Shown: positions 1 through 7,523, counted from the stretch's first letter. The stretch is DNA of 64,000 nucleotides from JACTOJ01 sp032335695 (GCF_032335695.1 NZ_JACTOJ010000002.1:1-64000), one strand, 5' to 3'. Made by a program: numbers and translations. The notes: generated by a model not told the origin, from the sequence alone.

Positions 1-66
1 ATTTTAATTATTATCCATTTTTTAAAAATTATTCATGGATAATTTAGTGGTTATTCTTTTTTTCTT

Positions 67-92
67 TTTTTAGGGTCAATTGACCCTAAAAA
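67..92. promoter_or_regulatory. 26-bp perfect palindrome at window start
   Basis: A perfect inverted repeat without spacer, core TAGGGTCAATTGACCCTA, extended by T/A pairs on both sides. It lies in gene-free DNA downstream of the tRNA array terminator. Neither strand has a good U-tract, so a dimeric-protein operator is as likely as a terminator. The gene it would serve is outside the window or absent. Confidence 0.4.
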
Positions 93-130
93 TTGGTTTT
101 CAGAATAGCCTTTTATTAAAATATGACATA

Positions 131-162
131 AAAAAACTCTTGAAAATTTTTTCAAGAGTTTT
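131..162 (-). terminator. Terminator of tRNA array
   Basis: Inverted repeat AAAACTCTTGAAAA / TTTTCAAGAGTTTT followed on the minus strand by a T-run. It starts right at the 3' end of the last tRNA, so it ends the whole 20-tRNA transcript. Confidence 0.85.
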
Positions 163-237
163 GGTGGCTCACCGGGGAATCGAACCCCGGACAACATGAT
201 TAAAAGTCATGTGCTCTACCAACTGAGCTAGTGAACC
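162..237 (-). tRNA. tRNA-Lys(TTT)
   Basis: Full cloverleaf: 7-bp acceptor GGTTCAC/GTGAGCC, anticodon loop CTTTTAA between CATGA/TCATG, TTCGATT T-loop, encoded CCA. It is the last gene of the array and one of three identical-looking copies. Confidence 0.97.
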
Positions 238-281
238 TTATATATTTTAGGAATAAAAAAAACGGAATAACCGTTCTTTTT

Positions 282-356
282 TGGAGCGGAAGACGAGATT
301 CGAACTCGCGACGTTCACCTTGGCAAGGTGACGCTCTACCACTGAGCCACTCCCGC
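282..356 (-). tRNA. tRNA-Gly(GCC)
   Basis: Acceptor GCGGGAG/CTTCCGC, anticodon loop TTGCCAA in a TCACC/GGTGA stem, TTCGAAT T-loop, encoded CCA. Same block order (Lys-Leu-Gly in transcription) as the copy at 1157-1231. Confidence 0.97.
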
Positions 357-364
357 ATTTTTAA

Positions 365-448
365 TGGTGCAGATGACAGGAGTTGAACCTGCACGCCGAA
401 GGCGCTAGATCCTAAGTCTAGTGCGTCTGCCAATTCCGCCACATCTGC
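365..448 (-). tRNA. tRNA-Leu(TAG)
   Basis: 84 nt with the long variable arm of a class II tRNA. Anticodon loop CTTAGGA in a CTAGA/TCTAG stem, acceptor GCAGATG/CATCTGC, encoded CCA. Confidence 0.97.
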
Positions 449-452
449 ATCT

Positions 453-528
453 TGGTGGCTCACCGGGGAATCGAACCCCGGACAACATGATTAAAAGTCA
501 TGTGCTCTACCAACTGAGCTAGTGAACC
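453..528 (-). tRNA. tRNA-Lys(TTT)
   Basis: Same sequence as the copy at 162-237, anticodon loop CTTTTAA, encoded CCA. Only 4 nt separate it from the Leu gene. Confidence 0.97.
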
Positions 529-559
529 ATATGTTGTACCATTAAAAATATTTAATTGA

Positions 560-632
560 TGCGTCATCAGGGGATCGAACCCAGGACACCCTGATTAAGA
601 GTCAGGTGCTCTACCAACTGAGCTAATGACGC
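560..632 (-). tRNA. tRNA-Lys(CTT)
   Basis: Anticodon loop CTCTTAA in a CCTGA/TCAGG stem, acceptor GCGTCAT/ATGACGC. The 3' CCA is not encoded: after the discriminator A the DNA reads TCA, so CCA must be added after transcription. Confidence 0.96.
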
Positions 633-641
633 ATACTCAAG

Positions 642-715
642 TGCGTCTTAAGGGAGTCGAACCCCTGGCACACGGCTTAGAAGGCCGTTGCTCTATCCAT
701 CTGAGCTAAAGACGC
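642..715 (-). tRNA. tRNA-Arg(TCT)
   Basis: Anticodon loop CTTCTAA in an ACGGC/GCCGT stem, acceptor GCGTCTT/AAGACGC. No encoded CCA (ACTT follows the acceptor stem). First of three copies. Confidence 0.96.
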
Positions 716-721
716 ATATAT

Positions 722-795
722 TGGAGCGGGTGAAGGGAATCGAACCCTCGTAACTAGCTTGGAAGGCTAGGGCTCTACCATTGAGCTACACCCGC
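722..795 (-). tRNA. tRNA-Gly(TCC)
   Basis: Anticodon loop CTTCCAA in a CTAGC/GCTAG stem, acceptor GCGGGTG/CACCCGC-type pairing, encoded CCA. First of three copies. Confidence 0.97.
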
Positions 796-800
796 ATATA

Positions 801-876
801 TGGTCGGGGTGACAGGGATTGAACCTGCGACCTCATGGTCCCAAACCACGCGCGCTCCCATCTGCGCTACACCCCG
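801..876 (-). tRNA. tRNA-Pro(TGG)
   Basis: Anticodon TGG inside loop TTTGGGA, acceptor CGGGGTG/CACCCCG, encoded CCA. First gene of the repeated Pro-Gly-Arg-Lys(CTT) block. Confidence 0.97.
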
Positions 877-918
877 ATATCATATGCTTACTTTTCAATA
901 TGTAATTTTTTAAAATGA

Positions 919-991
919 TGCGTCATCAGGGATTCGAACCCTGGGCACCCTGATTAAGAGTCAGGTGCTCTACCAACTGAGCTAATAACGC
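919..991 (-). tRNA. tRNA-Lys(CTT)
   Basis: Anticodon loop CTCTTAA. The 5' acceptor strand is GCGTTAT, making one G-T wobble, unlike the copy at 560. No encoded CCA. Confidence 0.95.
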
Positions 992-1000
992 ATATTTCAG

Positions 1001-1074
1001 TGCGTCTTAAGGGAGTCGAACCCCTGGCACACGGCTTAGAAGGCCGTTGCTCTATCCATCTGAGCTAAAGACGC
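1001..1074 (-). tRNA. tRNA-Arg(TCT)
   Basis: Second copy, anticodon loop CTTCTAA, no encoded CCA (ACTG after the acceptor stem). Confidence 0.96.
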
Positions 1075-1079
1075 ATAAT

Positions 1080-1153
1080 TGGAGCGGGTGAAGGGAATCG
1101 AACCCTCGTAACTAGCTTGGAAGGCTAGGGCTCTACCATTGAGCTACACCCGC
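1080..1153 (-). tRNA. tRNA-Gly(TCC)
   Basis: Second copy, anticodon loop CTTCCAA, encoded CCA. Confidence 0.97.
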
Positions 1154-1156
1154 ATT

Positions 1157-1231
1157 TGGAGCGGAAGACGAGATTCGAACTCGCGACGTTCACCTTGGCA
1201 AGGTGACGCTCTACCACTGAGCCACTCCCGC
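1157..1231 (-). tRNA. tRNA-Gly(GCC)
   Basis: Second copy, anticodon loop TTGCCAA, encoded CCA. It lies 3 nt from the Gly(TCC) gene. Confidence 0.97.
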
Positions 1232-1237
1232 AATTTA

Positions 1238-1321
1238 TGGTGCAGATGACAGGAGTTGAACCTGCACGCCGAGGGCGCTAGATCCTAAGTCTAGTGCGTC
1301 TGCCAATTCCGCCACATCTGC
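1238..1321 (-). tRNA. tRNA-Leu(TAG)
   Basis: Second class II Leu copy, anticodon loop CTTAGGA. It differs from the copy at 365 by one base in the variable arm. Confidence 0.97.
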
Positions 1322-1348
1322 ATAATAAATAATATGTTAATTAAATTT

Positions 1349-1424
1349 TGGTGGCTCACCGGGGAATCGAACCCCGGACAACATGATTAAAAGTCATGTG
1401 CTCTACCAACTGAGCTAGTGAACC
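1349..1424 (-). tRNA. tRNA-Lys(TTT)
   Basis: Third copy, anticodon loop CTTTTAA, encoded CCA. Confidence 0.97.
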
Positions 1425-1427
1425 CTT

Positions 1428-1502
1428 TGGCTGGGATGGCAGGATTCGAACCTACGAATACAGGAGTCAAAGTCCTGTGCCTTACCGCTTGGCGACATCC
1501 CA
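1428..1502 (-). tRNA. tRNA-Gln(TTG)
   Basis: Anticodon loop CTTTGAC in a CAGGA/TCCTG stem, acceptor TGGGATG/CATCCCA, encoded CCA. Single copy in the array. Confidence 0.97.
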
Positions 1503-1505
1503 ATA

Positions 1506-1582
1506 TGGGGTGAACGATGGGGCTCGAACCCACGACAACCAGAGCCACAATCTGGTGCTCTACCAACTGAACTACGTCCACC
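1506..1582 (-). tRNA. tRNA-His(GTG)
   Basis: Anticodon loop TTGTGGC in a CCAGA/TCTGG stem. Acceptor GTGGACG/CGTTCAC plus the extra 5' G(-1) opposite discriminator C that marks bacterial tRNA-His. CCA is encoded. Single copy. Confidence 0.97.
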
Positions 1583-1590
1583 ATGTTTGA

Positions 1591-1663
1591 TGCGTCATCA
1601 GGGATTCGAACCCTGGGCACCCTGATTAAGAGTCAGGTGCTCTACCAACTGAGCTAATAACGC
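1591..1663 (-). tRNA. tRNA-Lys(CTT)
   Basis: Third copy, identical in the visible body to the one at 919-991, no encoded CCA. Confidence 0.95.
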
Positions 1664-1672
1664 ATACTCAAG

Positions 1673-1746
1673 TGCGTCTTAAGGGAGTCGAACCCCTGGC
1701 ACACGGCTTAGAAGGCCGTTGCTCTATCCATCTGAGCTAAAGACGC
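1673..1746 (-). tRNA. tRNA-Arg(TCT)
   Basis: Third copy, anticodon loop CTTCTAA, no encoded CCA. Confidence 0.96.
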
Positions 1747-1752
1747 ATATAT

Positions 1753-1826
1753 TGGAGCGGGTGAAGGGAATCGAACCCTCGTAACTAGCTTGGAAGGCTA
1801 GGGCTCTACCATTGAGCTACACCCGC
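1753..1826 (-). tRNA. tRNA-Gly(TCC)
   Basis: Third copy, anticodon loop CTTCCAA, encoded CCA. Confidence 0.97.
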
Positions 1827-1831
1827 ATATA

Positions 1832-1907
1832 TGGTCGGGGTGACAGGGATTGAACCTGCGACCTCATGGTCCCAAACCACGCGCGCTCCCATCTGCGCTA
1901 CACCCCG
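1832..1907 (-). tRNA. tRNA-Pro(TGG)
   Basis: Second Pro copy and the first gene transcribed from the array promoter. Anticodon TGG, encoded CCA. Confidence 0.97.
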
Positions 1908-1971
1908 ATATATACTGTTCAAGTTACCAGCGCTTGTTTTGTTTTTGCACTCTCGCCTGACGACATAGATT

Positions 1972-2000
1972 ATTCTACACGATATAATTAACTTCGTCAA
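1972..2000 (-). promoter_or_regulatory. Promoter of tRNA array
   Basis: On the minus strand, TTGACG (1995-2000), a 17-bp spacer, then TAGAAT (1972-1977): close to the sigma-A consensus. Transcription would start near 1965, about 58 nt before the first tRNA-Pro. Confidence 0.85.
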
Positions 2001-2054
2001 TACTTAATTTTAATTTTTTTTTTGATAAAAATAAAGAAGTAAAATTCTCTATTT

Positions 2055-2525
2055 TCATACAATTATCAATTCTGGCGTTATGCGAGTATTTTCAAGGCTT
2101 AACAGCACATAGCTTTCTGCCCCGTCCCTTCCGCAAGACAAGCTTCCAGGGTTAATAAACCATATTCCGTCATCAAATTTTAAGCTAGATATATGTGTAT
2201 GGCCATATAAAACTACCTGAATTCCCTCTTTTAAAGCCTTACTTTTTAAGTTTTCTAATCCACCTTTTACTCCATATTTATGTCCATGAGCAATAAGAAA
2301 CTTAATTCCTCCTAATTCTTCTATTACTTCGGATTTGGCTTTTATTCCATAATCGCAGTTTCCGGCAACATATATCGTTCTTCCTCTAAAATATTGCGAC
2401 ATATATACTGCGTCTTCTACATTATCTCCAAGATGAATTAAGACATCTGCTTTTTCTATATCTTTCAATACTTTTTTTACATTATATAAATTCATATGCG
2501 TATCACTTACTATAGCTAAAATCAA
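2055..2525 (-). CDS. YfcE/YsnB-type metallophosphodiesterase
   Basis: Small calcineurin-like phosphoesterase of the YfcE/MJ0936 family, predicted cytosolic. The metal-ligand motifs appear in order: SDTH near the N-terminus, GDN, GNCD, and GHTH towards the C-terminus. The length (about 156 aa) is normal for the family. An upstream GTG at 2534 is part of the GAGGAG ribosome site itself, so I prefer the TTG at 2525, 8 nt after it; the protein then begins MILAIVSDTH. It lies 91 bp downstream of rdgB and is probably cotranscribed, a common arrangement in Firmicutes. The natural substrate is unknown for most members; phosphodiesterase activity on model substrates is known for the family. Confidence 0.9.
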   Translation of the reverse strand: MILAIVSDTHMNLYNVKKVLKDIEKADVLIHLGDNVEDAVYMSQYFRGRTIYVAGNCDYGIKAKSEVIEELGGIKFLIAHGHKYGVKGGLENLKSKALKEGIQVVLYGHTHISSLKFDDGIWFINPGSLSCGRDGAESYVLLSLENTRITPELIIV

Positions 2526-2616
2526 TTTTTCCACTCCTCAACAATATAAAAACTATAAATTACGGCATTCAACTACCAAAATATAAAATAAACATTTAAA
2601 GCAACTTTTATTGATA

Positions 2617-3246
2617 TTACTTTTTTGCATATCCTATTTTTATAAGCTCTACTCTAGCTTTTTCGAGTGCTCTCCCTCTATGGCTGATAGAATTTTTTTC
2701 ATCAGAATTAAGCTCACCAAAAGTTTTATTAAACTGAGGCACAAAAAATATTGGATCATATCCAAATCCACCTATCCCACATTCTTTTTCTGTTACTATT
2801 CCCTCTACCTCTCCATCTACGTAAATAATATCTCCTTCATCTTCAACTAATACTATTGAACATATAAATTTAGCTGTACGCTTTTCATAAGGCACAGATT
2901 TCATTAGTGTAAGAAGTTTTTCGTTGTTCTTTTTTGAATTACCATGCTCTCCATCGAACCTTGCTGAAAAAACTCCTGGAGCTCCATTAAGAGCATCTAC
3001 GGCTATACCTGAATCATCTGACATTACTATATATTGATTTTTTTTATCTTTAAGAAAATCAAATATTCCCTTAGCTTTTAAATAAGCATTTTCTCTAAAA
3101 GTAGTTCCTGTCTCATCTATTTCTATATCTATTCCTGCCTCGTTAAGACCAACTATTTCAATATCTATATCCTTTAATATTTCTTTAATTTCTATTAATT
3201 TATGTTCATTATTTGTTGCTACTAATAATTTTTTCATTTTATTCAT
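2617..3246 (-). CDS. rdgB: XTP/dITP diphosphatase (RdgB/HAM1)
   Basis: Hydrolyses non-canonical purine triphosphates (XTP, dITP, ITP) to monophosphates, keeping them out of DNA and RNA. Family signatures are clear: VATNNEHK at the N-terminus, SDDSGI with the catalytic acidic residues, GGFGYDPIF, and SHRGRA near the end. 209 aa is slightly longer than the usual 195-200. Two ATG codons (residues 1 and 4) follow an AAGGAG site with spacers of 3 and 12 nt; neither is ideal. A 54-bp mobile element sits only 18 bp upstream of the start, between the gene and its original promoter region. Confidence 0.95.
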   Translation of the reverse strand: MNKMKKLLVATNNEHKLIEIKEILKDIDIEIVGLNEAGIDIEIDETGTTFRENAYLKAKGIFDFLKDKKNQYIVMSDDSGIAVDALNGAPGVFSARFDGEHGNSKKNNEKLLTLMKSVPYEKRTAKFICSIVLVEDEGDIIYVDGEVEGIVTEKECGIGGFGYDPIFFVPQFNKTFGELNSDEKNSISHRGRALEKARVELIKIGYAKK

Positions 3247-3264
3247 CCGCTCCTTTTTATAAAA

Positions 3265-3318
3265 GGTTTCTTTCCTAGACGACCAAAGCCTTTATCAACA
3301 TTCTTTTAAAACCTAGCC
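3265..3318 (-). mobile_element. 54-bp MITE-like element (copy 1)
   Basis: The element is bounded by perfect 8-bp direct repeats TTATAAAA (3257-3264 and 3319-3326). Read on the minus strand it starts GGCTAGGTTTTAAAAG, continues AATGTTGATAAAGGC as in the larger copies at 4838 and 28019, and ends GAAAGAAACC. It is an internally deleted family member that inserted just in front of the rdgB ribosome site. Confidence 0.8.
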
Positions 3319-3427
3319 TTATAAAATTACTCCACTTATATATTTCAGATAATTGAATTAAATCTAAATTTGAAAAATTAGAACTATTTTGGATAAACCC
3401 ACATATTATTTATATAAGGATTATTTT

Positions 3428-4819
3428 ATGGTGGTGAAACAATTGAAATATATGGGTCCCTTTTTAAAAATCAGTACATTAACTAAAGAAAGCATACAAA
3501 ATCAACTTATTCATTTTTCTAAAGAATCCTTGAAACATATAATTTTAAATTCAAAATGCGGAATAACTACACCAATAAATTCTTATAAGCTAAAAAACAT
3601 ACCTAATTTTGATATTAACATATTTAAAAGAAATTCTCCACTTTTATGTGTTTATAAGAAAGCTAATCCAAAACTTATTAAAGAAAAGGATAGCTTCTCT
3701 TGGGATGAAAGCACATTTAAGCGAGAAATCCCTATCACAGCTAATGCTTACATGACATTATCAATAATTAAACTTGCTAATTACTACTTATCTTTCAAGG
3801 ATACCGACACAAATTTATATGCTTTAGGTGAATTATATTCTCAGCTGGCTATAAAGCAATTAGACTTTTATTCTTCAAGTCTTAGAAGCGTAGATGGCCT
3901 CTTCGTTGATAAAGCTGATACCTCTGAAAGCAGCTCAAATATAAAAGTTCAGGAAATAACAAAAAAATTCAAATTTTCTGATCAAGCTCTTCTTATGTGT
4001 GCTTATTACAATGCTTCAAAGCTTAAAAATAATGAGGATAGCTCTGCCTACGAAGATTTCTCCATAGATATTTTAAAGGTAATTAAGCAATATAAAGATG
4101 AAATCTATGAGCTATCTCTTGAGGAAATTAACAGACTTTGCTACGCCTTAAATATTTTTTATATGGATAGCAAAAGTGAAACCTGTAAAGAAATTCTTTT
4201 TGATATGTCCGATTTGCTGCTAGATAAATTTAAAGATAAGGAAGATTCTATAGATTCAGAGAAAATTGAGTCTCTAGGTTTAATGTATCTGAATTTTTCT
4301 TATGCCTATGATAATTTTTCAATACAGAAATACTTTGACAGCAAAGAATCTATATATACTTATCTAGGCTCATTATATGATGTTGAAAATGGAGTTTTCG
4401 TAAGATGTAAGGAGAATAAAAAAGACAAAGATATTGATTTTTCTTGTCAGGATGTTGTAATGTACGTATTATGCTATTTAAAGCACGATTTAGAATTTGA
4501 TGCTTCTTCTAAAATTTTGGCAGACATATATAAAAATCAATTAGTAAATTCAGGCTTAGTGCTCAGTTGGCCTGCTGCACCAGATCGAAAAAGTGCGGAA
4601 AGACATAGCAATAGTGGTATGGCTGAAGAAACTGAACTGGAGGAAGCATATTTTAGATTGCCATCAATAGCTACTCCGGAAAGTACGGAATTAGCTCCAG
4701 TATTCACAAAAAGTATAAGTTACAATGTAAAAAAAGAAACTTTTTCTCCAGGAAAAAATACTTTTGACAGCTCTAAGAATATGCAGCTTTTATATTACAT
4801 TTTAAATTCATTAATGTAG
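3428..4819 (+). CDS. Unknown cytoplasmic protein
   Basis: 463 aa, not recognised. No signal peptide or membrane segment. It is rich in helix-forming residues with several Tyr-rich stretches (for example YYLSF, CAYYNAS, MYLNFSYAYDNFS). Motifs such as DGLFVDK followed by DQALLM and later GSLYDVENGVFVR give a weak resemblance to alpha/alpha-toroid proteins of the glycosidase or epimerase type; this is inference only. I start at ATG 3428, which has AAGGA at 3416-3420 and a 7-nt spacer; an upstream TTG at 3389 has no ribosome site. It is divergent from rdgB, and a mobile element follows 18 bp after its stop. Confidence 0.75.
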   Translation: MVVKQLKYMGPFLKISTLTKESIQNQLIHFSKESLKHIILNSKCGITTPINSYKLKNIPNFDINIFKRNSPLLCVYKKANPKLIKEKDSFSWDESTFKREIPITANAYMTLSIIKLANYYLSFKDTDTNLYALGELYSQLAIKQLDFYSSSLRSVDGLFVDKADTSESSSNIKVQEITKKFKFSDQALLMCAYYNASKLKNNEDSSAYEDFSIDILKVIKQYKDEIYELSLEEINRLCYALNIFYMDSKSETCKEILFDMSDLLLDKFKDKEDSIDSEKIESLGLMYLNFSYAYDNFSIQKYFDSKESIYTYLGSLYDVENGVFVRCKENKKDKDIDFSCQDVVMYVLCYLKHDLEFDASSKILADIYKNQLVNSGLVLSWPAAPDRKSAERHSNSGMAEETELEEAYFRLPSIATPESTELAPVFTKSISYNVKKETFSPGKNTFDSSKNMQLLYYILNSLM

Positions 4820-4837
4820 AAATATATTTTATTAATA

Positions 4838-5007
4838 GGCTATGCTTTAAAAGGATGTTGATAAAGGCGTTTTTCGTAAAGGCATGGTTTCTTTCAGAAC
4901 CCATGGGAGGAACTCAAACGATAATATCAACATTTTAAAACATAGCCTCCCAAACTGAAGGAAGTTTTAAATCAGTGTAAAAATCAACACTGATTTAAAA
5001 CGAAACC
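4838..5007 (+). mobile_element. 170-bp MITE-like element (copy 2)
   Basis: Flanked by perfect 8-bp direct repeats TATTAATA (4830-4837 and 5008-5015). Left end GGCTATGCTTTAAAAG; right end, read inverted, GGTTTCGTTTTAAATC. It contains an internal inverted copy of the left end ending at 4947 (ACATAGCC) and a subterminal perfect hairpin at 4964-5001 (15-bp arms, 8-nt loop). It lacks the folded core found in copies 3 and 4. It encodes no protein. Confidence 0.85.
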
Positions 5008-5014
5008 TATTAAT

Positions 5015-5053
5015 AAATAAGGAAATTGCTCAATACGAACAATTTCCTTATTT
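5015..5053 (-). terminator. Terminator overlapping the 5048 stop codon
   Basis: Perfect 14-bp inverted repeat AAATAAGGAAATTG / CAATTTCCTTATTT. The arm contains the stop codon of the lipoprotein gene, so it ends that transcript. Its left edge touches the target duplication of mobile element copy 2. Confidence 0.7.
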
Positions 5054-6556
5054 GCTTAAATTATCGACCTGAATTTCTCCAAAGTATCCAACGCTTATAT
5101 CTGACAATTCTGAGCTTTTTAGTATTAGCTCCACATCCTTGAAAAGCGGCACATACATAGCATCCTTATATAATATATCATAGCATTGCTGCTGTGCCTT
5201 TTTACTGCTATTATCGTCTCCGTATATGCTGTTTATAACCAATGAATCCATATCCTTATTGCTATATCCCATCACATTTTCTAAATTACCTGTTACGAAA
5301 TTCCTACATATATCAAATTGGTTATTATAGCTGCTGAAGCTCCTTGCAAGCACAATATCAAAATCCTTCAAATCCTTTTCCTTTTCAAGCTCTTCATTAC
5401 TTAACGCCGTGACACTCAAATTAATCTTGAGACTCTTTTTTAATTCAGTCCCTATTTCTTGACTTATCTTTTTACTTATATCATCATCACTGCATACAAG
5501 CTTCAAATTTATTGATTTGTCATTGTTTGTATTTTCCAAATCATTATAACCTGCGCCTTGCATTTCTTTAAATATACCATAAGTATCACTTTGAAAATCT
5601 TTTAATGAATTGTTTTTTATTTGCTTTCTGTCTATAGCATTAGCTATCTTTTTTCGTAAAAGTACATTGCTGCATTGGCTGCTGCCAGCAGTATTAAAAG
5701 TTAAATATAGAGTATCTGTGCTGTTAACAATTATGGTGTTGCTATTAGATATAAATCTGTTTACTTCACTAATAGGAGGATTCACCATAACATCTATATC
5801 CCCCATTTCAAAATAGGCTAAAGCCTCTTCGTGACTCATATCTTTCATAATAAAAAATCTTTTACATTTAATACTGTCACTATCCCAATAATATGAATTT
5901 TTATCTAATTGCAGCTCATTATTATCTATTTTTACGATGGAATATGGACCGCTAAATTTCATAGTCTTATATTCCTTCTGCCAATTTTCCAGATTTTCTT
6001 TATCTTTTCTCAAATAAAAATCTTGTTGAGATAATATTTTTATAAAATCAGGACATACTTTGCTTAAATTAATCTCTAACGTTTTTTCATCATTGGCTTT
6101 CACACCAACTTTGTCAAAAGAAGAGCTTCCTTTAGCATAATTTTCAGCATTAACTATTGGATAAAGCATATATTTTAAAGAATCTTTTCTATCCTTATCC
6201 AAAAGCATTTTAAATAATTCCACAAAGTTTTCAGCTGTTATTTCTTCTCCGTCGCTCCAATATGCATTACTTTTAAGTTTAAATGTATATTTTAATCCAT
6301 CAGTGCTTACATTCCAGTCTTCAGCAATGCTCGGTACTATCTTTCCACTTTTATCTACAGTAACTAGTCCTGTAAAAAGATATGAAAAAATTCCTTTATA
6401 GCTGTTGTCATTCAGTTGAAGTATATCCAAAGAGGATGGCAATTTTCCAAAATAGCAATTAATGCTTGAATTTCCTTGATTCACTTTCTTGTCCTGTATG
6501 CACCCTGTAGAAAAAACCATCAATATACAAATACTTATCGCTAATATTTTTTTCAT
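5048..6556 (-). CDS. Oligopeptide ABC transporter substrate-binding lipoprotein
   Basis: 502-aa solute-binding protein of the SBP_bac_5 (OppA/DppA) family. It has a signal peptide with lipobox STGC, so the mature protein should be lipid-anchored on the outside of the membrane. The family pattern is visible: SLDILQLND, AEDWNVSTDGLKYTFKLK, AYWSDGEEITAENFVELF, FSGPYSI. No permease or ATPase genes lie beside it, so it probably works with transport components encoded elsewhere or senses peptides. A second, only distantly similar member is at 26165-27841. The start has GAGGG 8 nt upstream. Confidence 0.88.
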   Translation of the reverse strand: MKKILAISICILMVFSTGCIQDKKVNQGNSSINCYFGKLPSSLDILQLNDNSYKGIFSYLFTGLVTVDKSGKIVPSIAEDWNVSTDGLKYTFKLKSNAYWSDGEEITAENFVELFKMLLDKDRKDSLKYMLYPIVNAENYAKGSSSFDKVGVKANDEKTLEINLSKVCPDFIKILSQQDFYLRKDKENLENWQKEYKTMKFSGPYSIVKIDNNELQLDKNSYYWDSDSIKCKRFFIMKDMSHEEALAYFEMGDIDVMVNPPISEVNRFISNSNTIIVNSTDTLYLTFNTAGSSQCSNVLLRKKIANAIDRKQIKNNSLKDFQSDTYGIFKEMQGAGYNDLENTNNDKSINLKLVCSDDDISKKISQEIGTELKKSLKINLSVTALSNEELEKEKDLKDFDIVLARSFSSYNNQFDICRNFVTGNLENVMGYSNKDMDSLVINSIYGDDNSSKKAQQQCYDILYKDAMYVPLFKDVELILKSSELSDISVGYFGEIQVDNLSK

Positions 6557-6618
6557 GTATTTCCCTCATTATTAAATAATCTATATCCATTCTAGATTAT
6601 TAACATAATAAGTGATAT

Positions 6619-7080
6619 TTAAACAGGCATGTATCTATAAACCTTCAAGTTATCAGTCTTAAAAGCTTCACTAGCTTTTTTAAACCACCCTATTTGGTAT
6701 TTGATAAATCTAACACCATCCTCTAAATATACTCCTTTATGGTATGCATATAGCAGTGTGTCATCAAAATCACCTGTAGTTATATATATGGCCTTAGAAA
6801 TTTTATAACTTTCCACAGTTTCAATAAACTTTTGGTATTCTATACTATTTACAGTAAAAGCTTTATGAAATTTAACCAAAATAGACTTGGAATTGCCCAT
6901 AAGTAGGATTTCTAAATTGTATTTATTTTTTATAAGTACTTCATATTGTATTCCTAGTTCCCAGCACTTTTTTGTTATAGCCTCATAAAAACTGTTAACC
7001 TTCAGTATATTTAGGTAATATCTAGCATAAAATGTTTCATTTTTTCTGACTTTAATAAATAAATTATCACAAATAAGCAA
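6619..7080 (-). CDS. Possible Mrr-like endonuclease-fold protein
   Basis: 153 aa, no close family recognised. The C-terminal half has the look of the Mrr-type restriction-endonuclease fold: a strand with VKFHK in the place of QxK, then SKAIYITTGDF, a helix, and KGVYLEDGVRFI, which fits the family's ITTG...A..GI.LIDG ending. The acidic position before it reads NLEILL, Glu in place of the usual Asp. A nuclease role is only inference and it may be inactive. The start is TTG at 7080 after GGTGGG; no in-frame ATG is near. It stands 62 bp upstream of the peptide-binding lipoprotein and is read in the same direction. Confidence 0.6.
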   Translation of the reverse strand: MLICDNLFIKVRKNETFYARYYLNILKVNSFYEAITKKCWELGIQYEVLIKNKYNLEILLMGNSKSILVKFHKAFTVNSIEYQKFIETVESYKISKAIYITTGDFDDTLLYAYHKGVYLEDGVRFIKYQIGWFKKASEAFKTDNLKVYRYMPV

Positions 7081-7167
7081 ATCTCATCCCACCACTAATC
7101 GCTAATAAACTTAGTATATTTTTATTATATGAGTCTTAATATCTATTAGAATTATTTTATTTTTAAG

Positions 7168-7197
7168 TTGTTAAACAATTTATTATTATGTTATAAT
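7168..7197 (+). promoter_or_regulatory. Promoter of small membrane protein gene
   Basis: TTGTTA (7168-7173), an 18-bp spacer, then TATAAT (7192-7197), about 60 bp upstream of the ATG at 7257. Confidence 0.65.
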
Positions 7198-7256
7198 ATG
7201 CCTGTAGATTGAACTATGCATAATTGTTTATCTATAAATAAATGGAGGTTTTCAAA

Positions 7257-7523
7257 ATGCTTTTATTTATTGAAATATTAGGTGCTCTTTGTATGCTGGT
7301 AGTTATGTTTGTAGCTATATGGAGCTTTGTAATCCTAAATCAAATTTTTGGTCAGTTTAGATATAAGAATTATCTTCTTGAAAAGTTAGTTCAAAACGTT
7401 TATATGCTTTCCAAAGAAAATGTCAACATTAAACCTAAAAACGAAAAAACTGATGAAGTTAATATTTGCGAAAATGATGATGAAGATGAAAATCAAAATA
7501 AAAAAGTTATTCACATGGAATAA
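7257..7523 (+). CDS. Small single-span membrane protein
   Basis: 88 aa. A long hydrophobic N-terminal segment (about residues 1-30, LLFIEILGALCMLVVMF and on) is followed by a charged cytoplasmic-type tail rich in Asp, Glu, Asn and Lys. No family recognised. The upstream in-frame ATG at 7242 overlaps the GGAGG ribosome site, so ATG 7257, 8 nt after GGAGG, is the start. It is convergent with gatB and the two share a terminator. Confidence 0.7.
   Translation: MLLFIEILGALCMLVVMFVAIWSFVILNQIFGQFRYKNYLLEKLVQNVYMLSKENVNIKPKNEKTDEVNICENDDEDENQNKKVIHME

Noticed and set aside
162..1907. Repeats resembling a CRISPR array
   Set aside because: The repeats are whole tRNA genes of different identity with short, uneven gaps; there is no regular repeat-spacer pattern and no cas gene.
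200..2000. Open reading frames across the tRNA array
   Set aside because: They run antisense or in line through tRNA genes and carry no protein-like composition; the tRNA folds explain the sequence fully.
4964..5001. Hairpin after the 3428-4819 gene as an ordinary terminator only
   Set aside because: The same hairpin recurs as the subterminal part of mobile elements with target duplications, so element membership is the better primary reading; termination may be a side effect.
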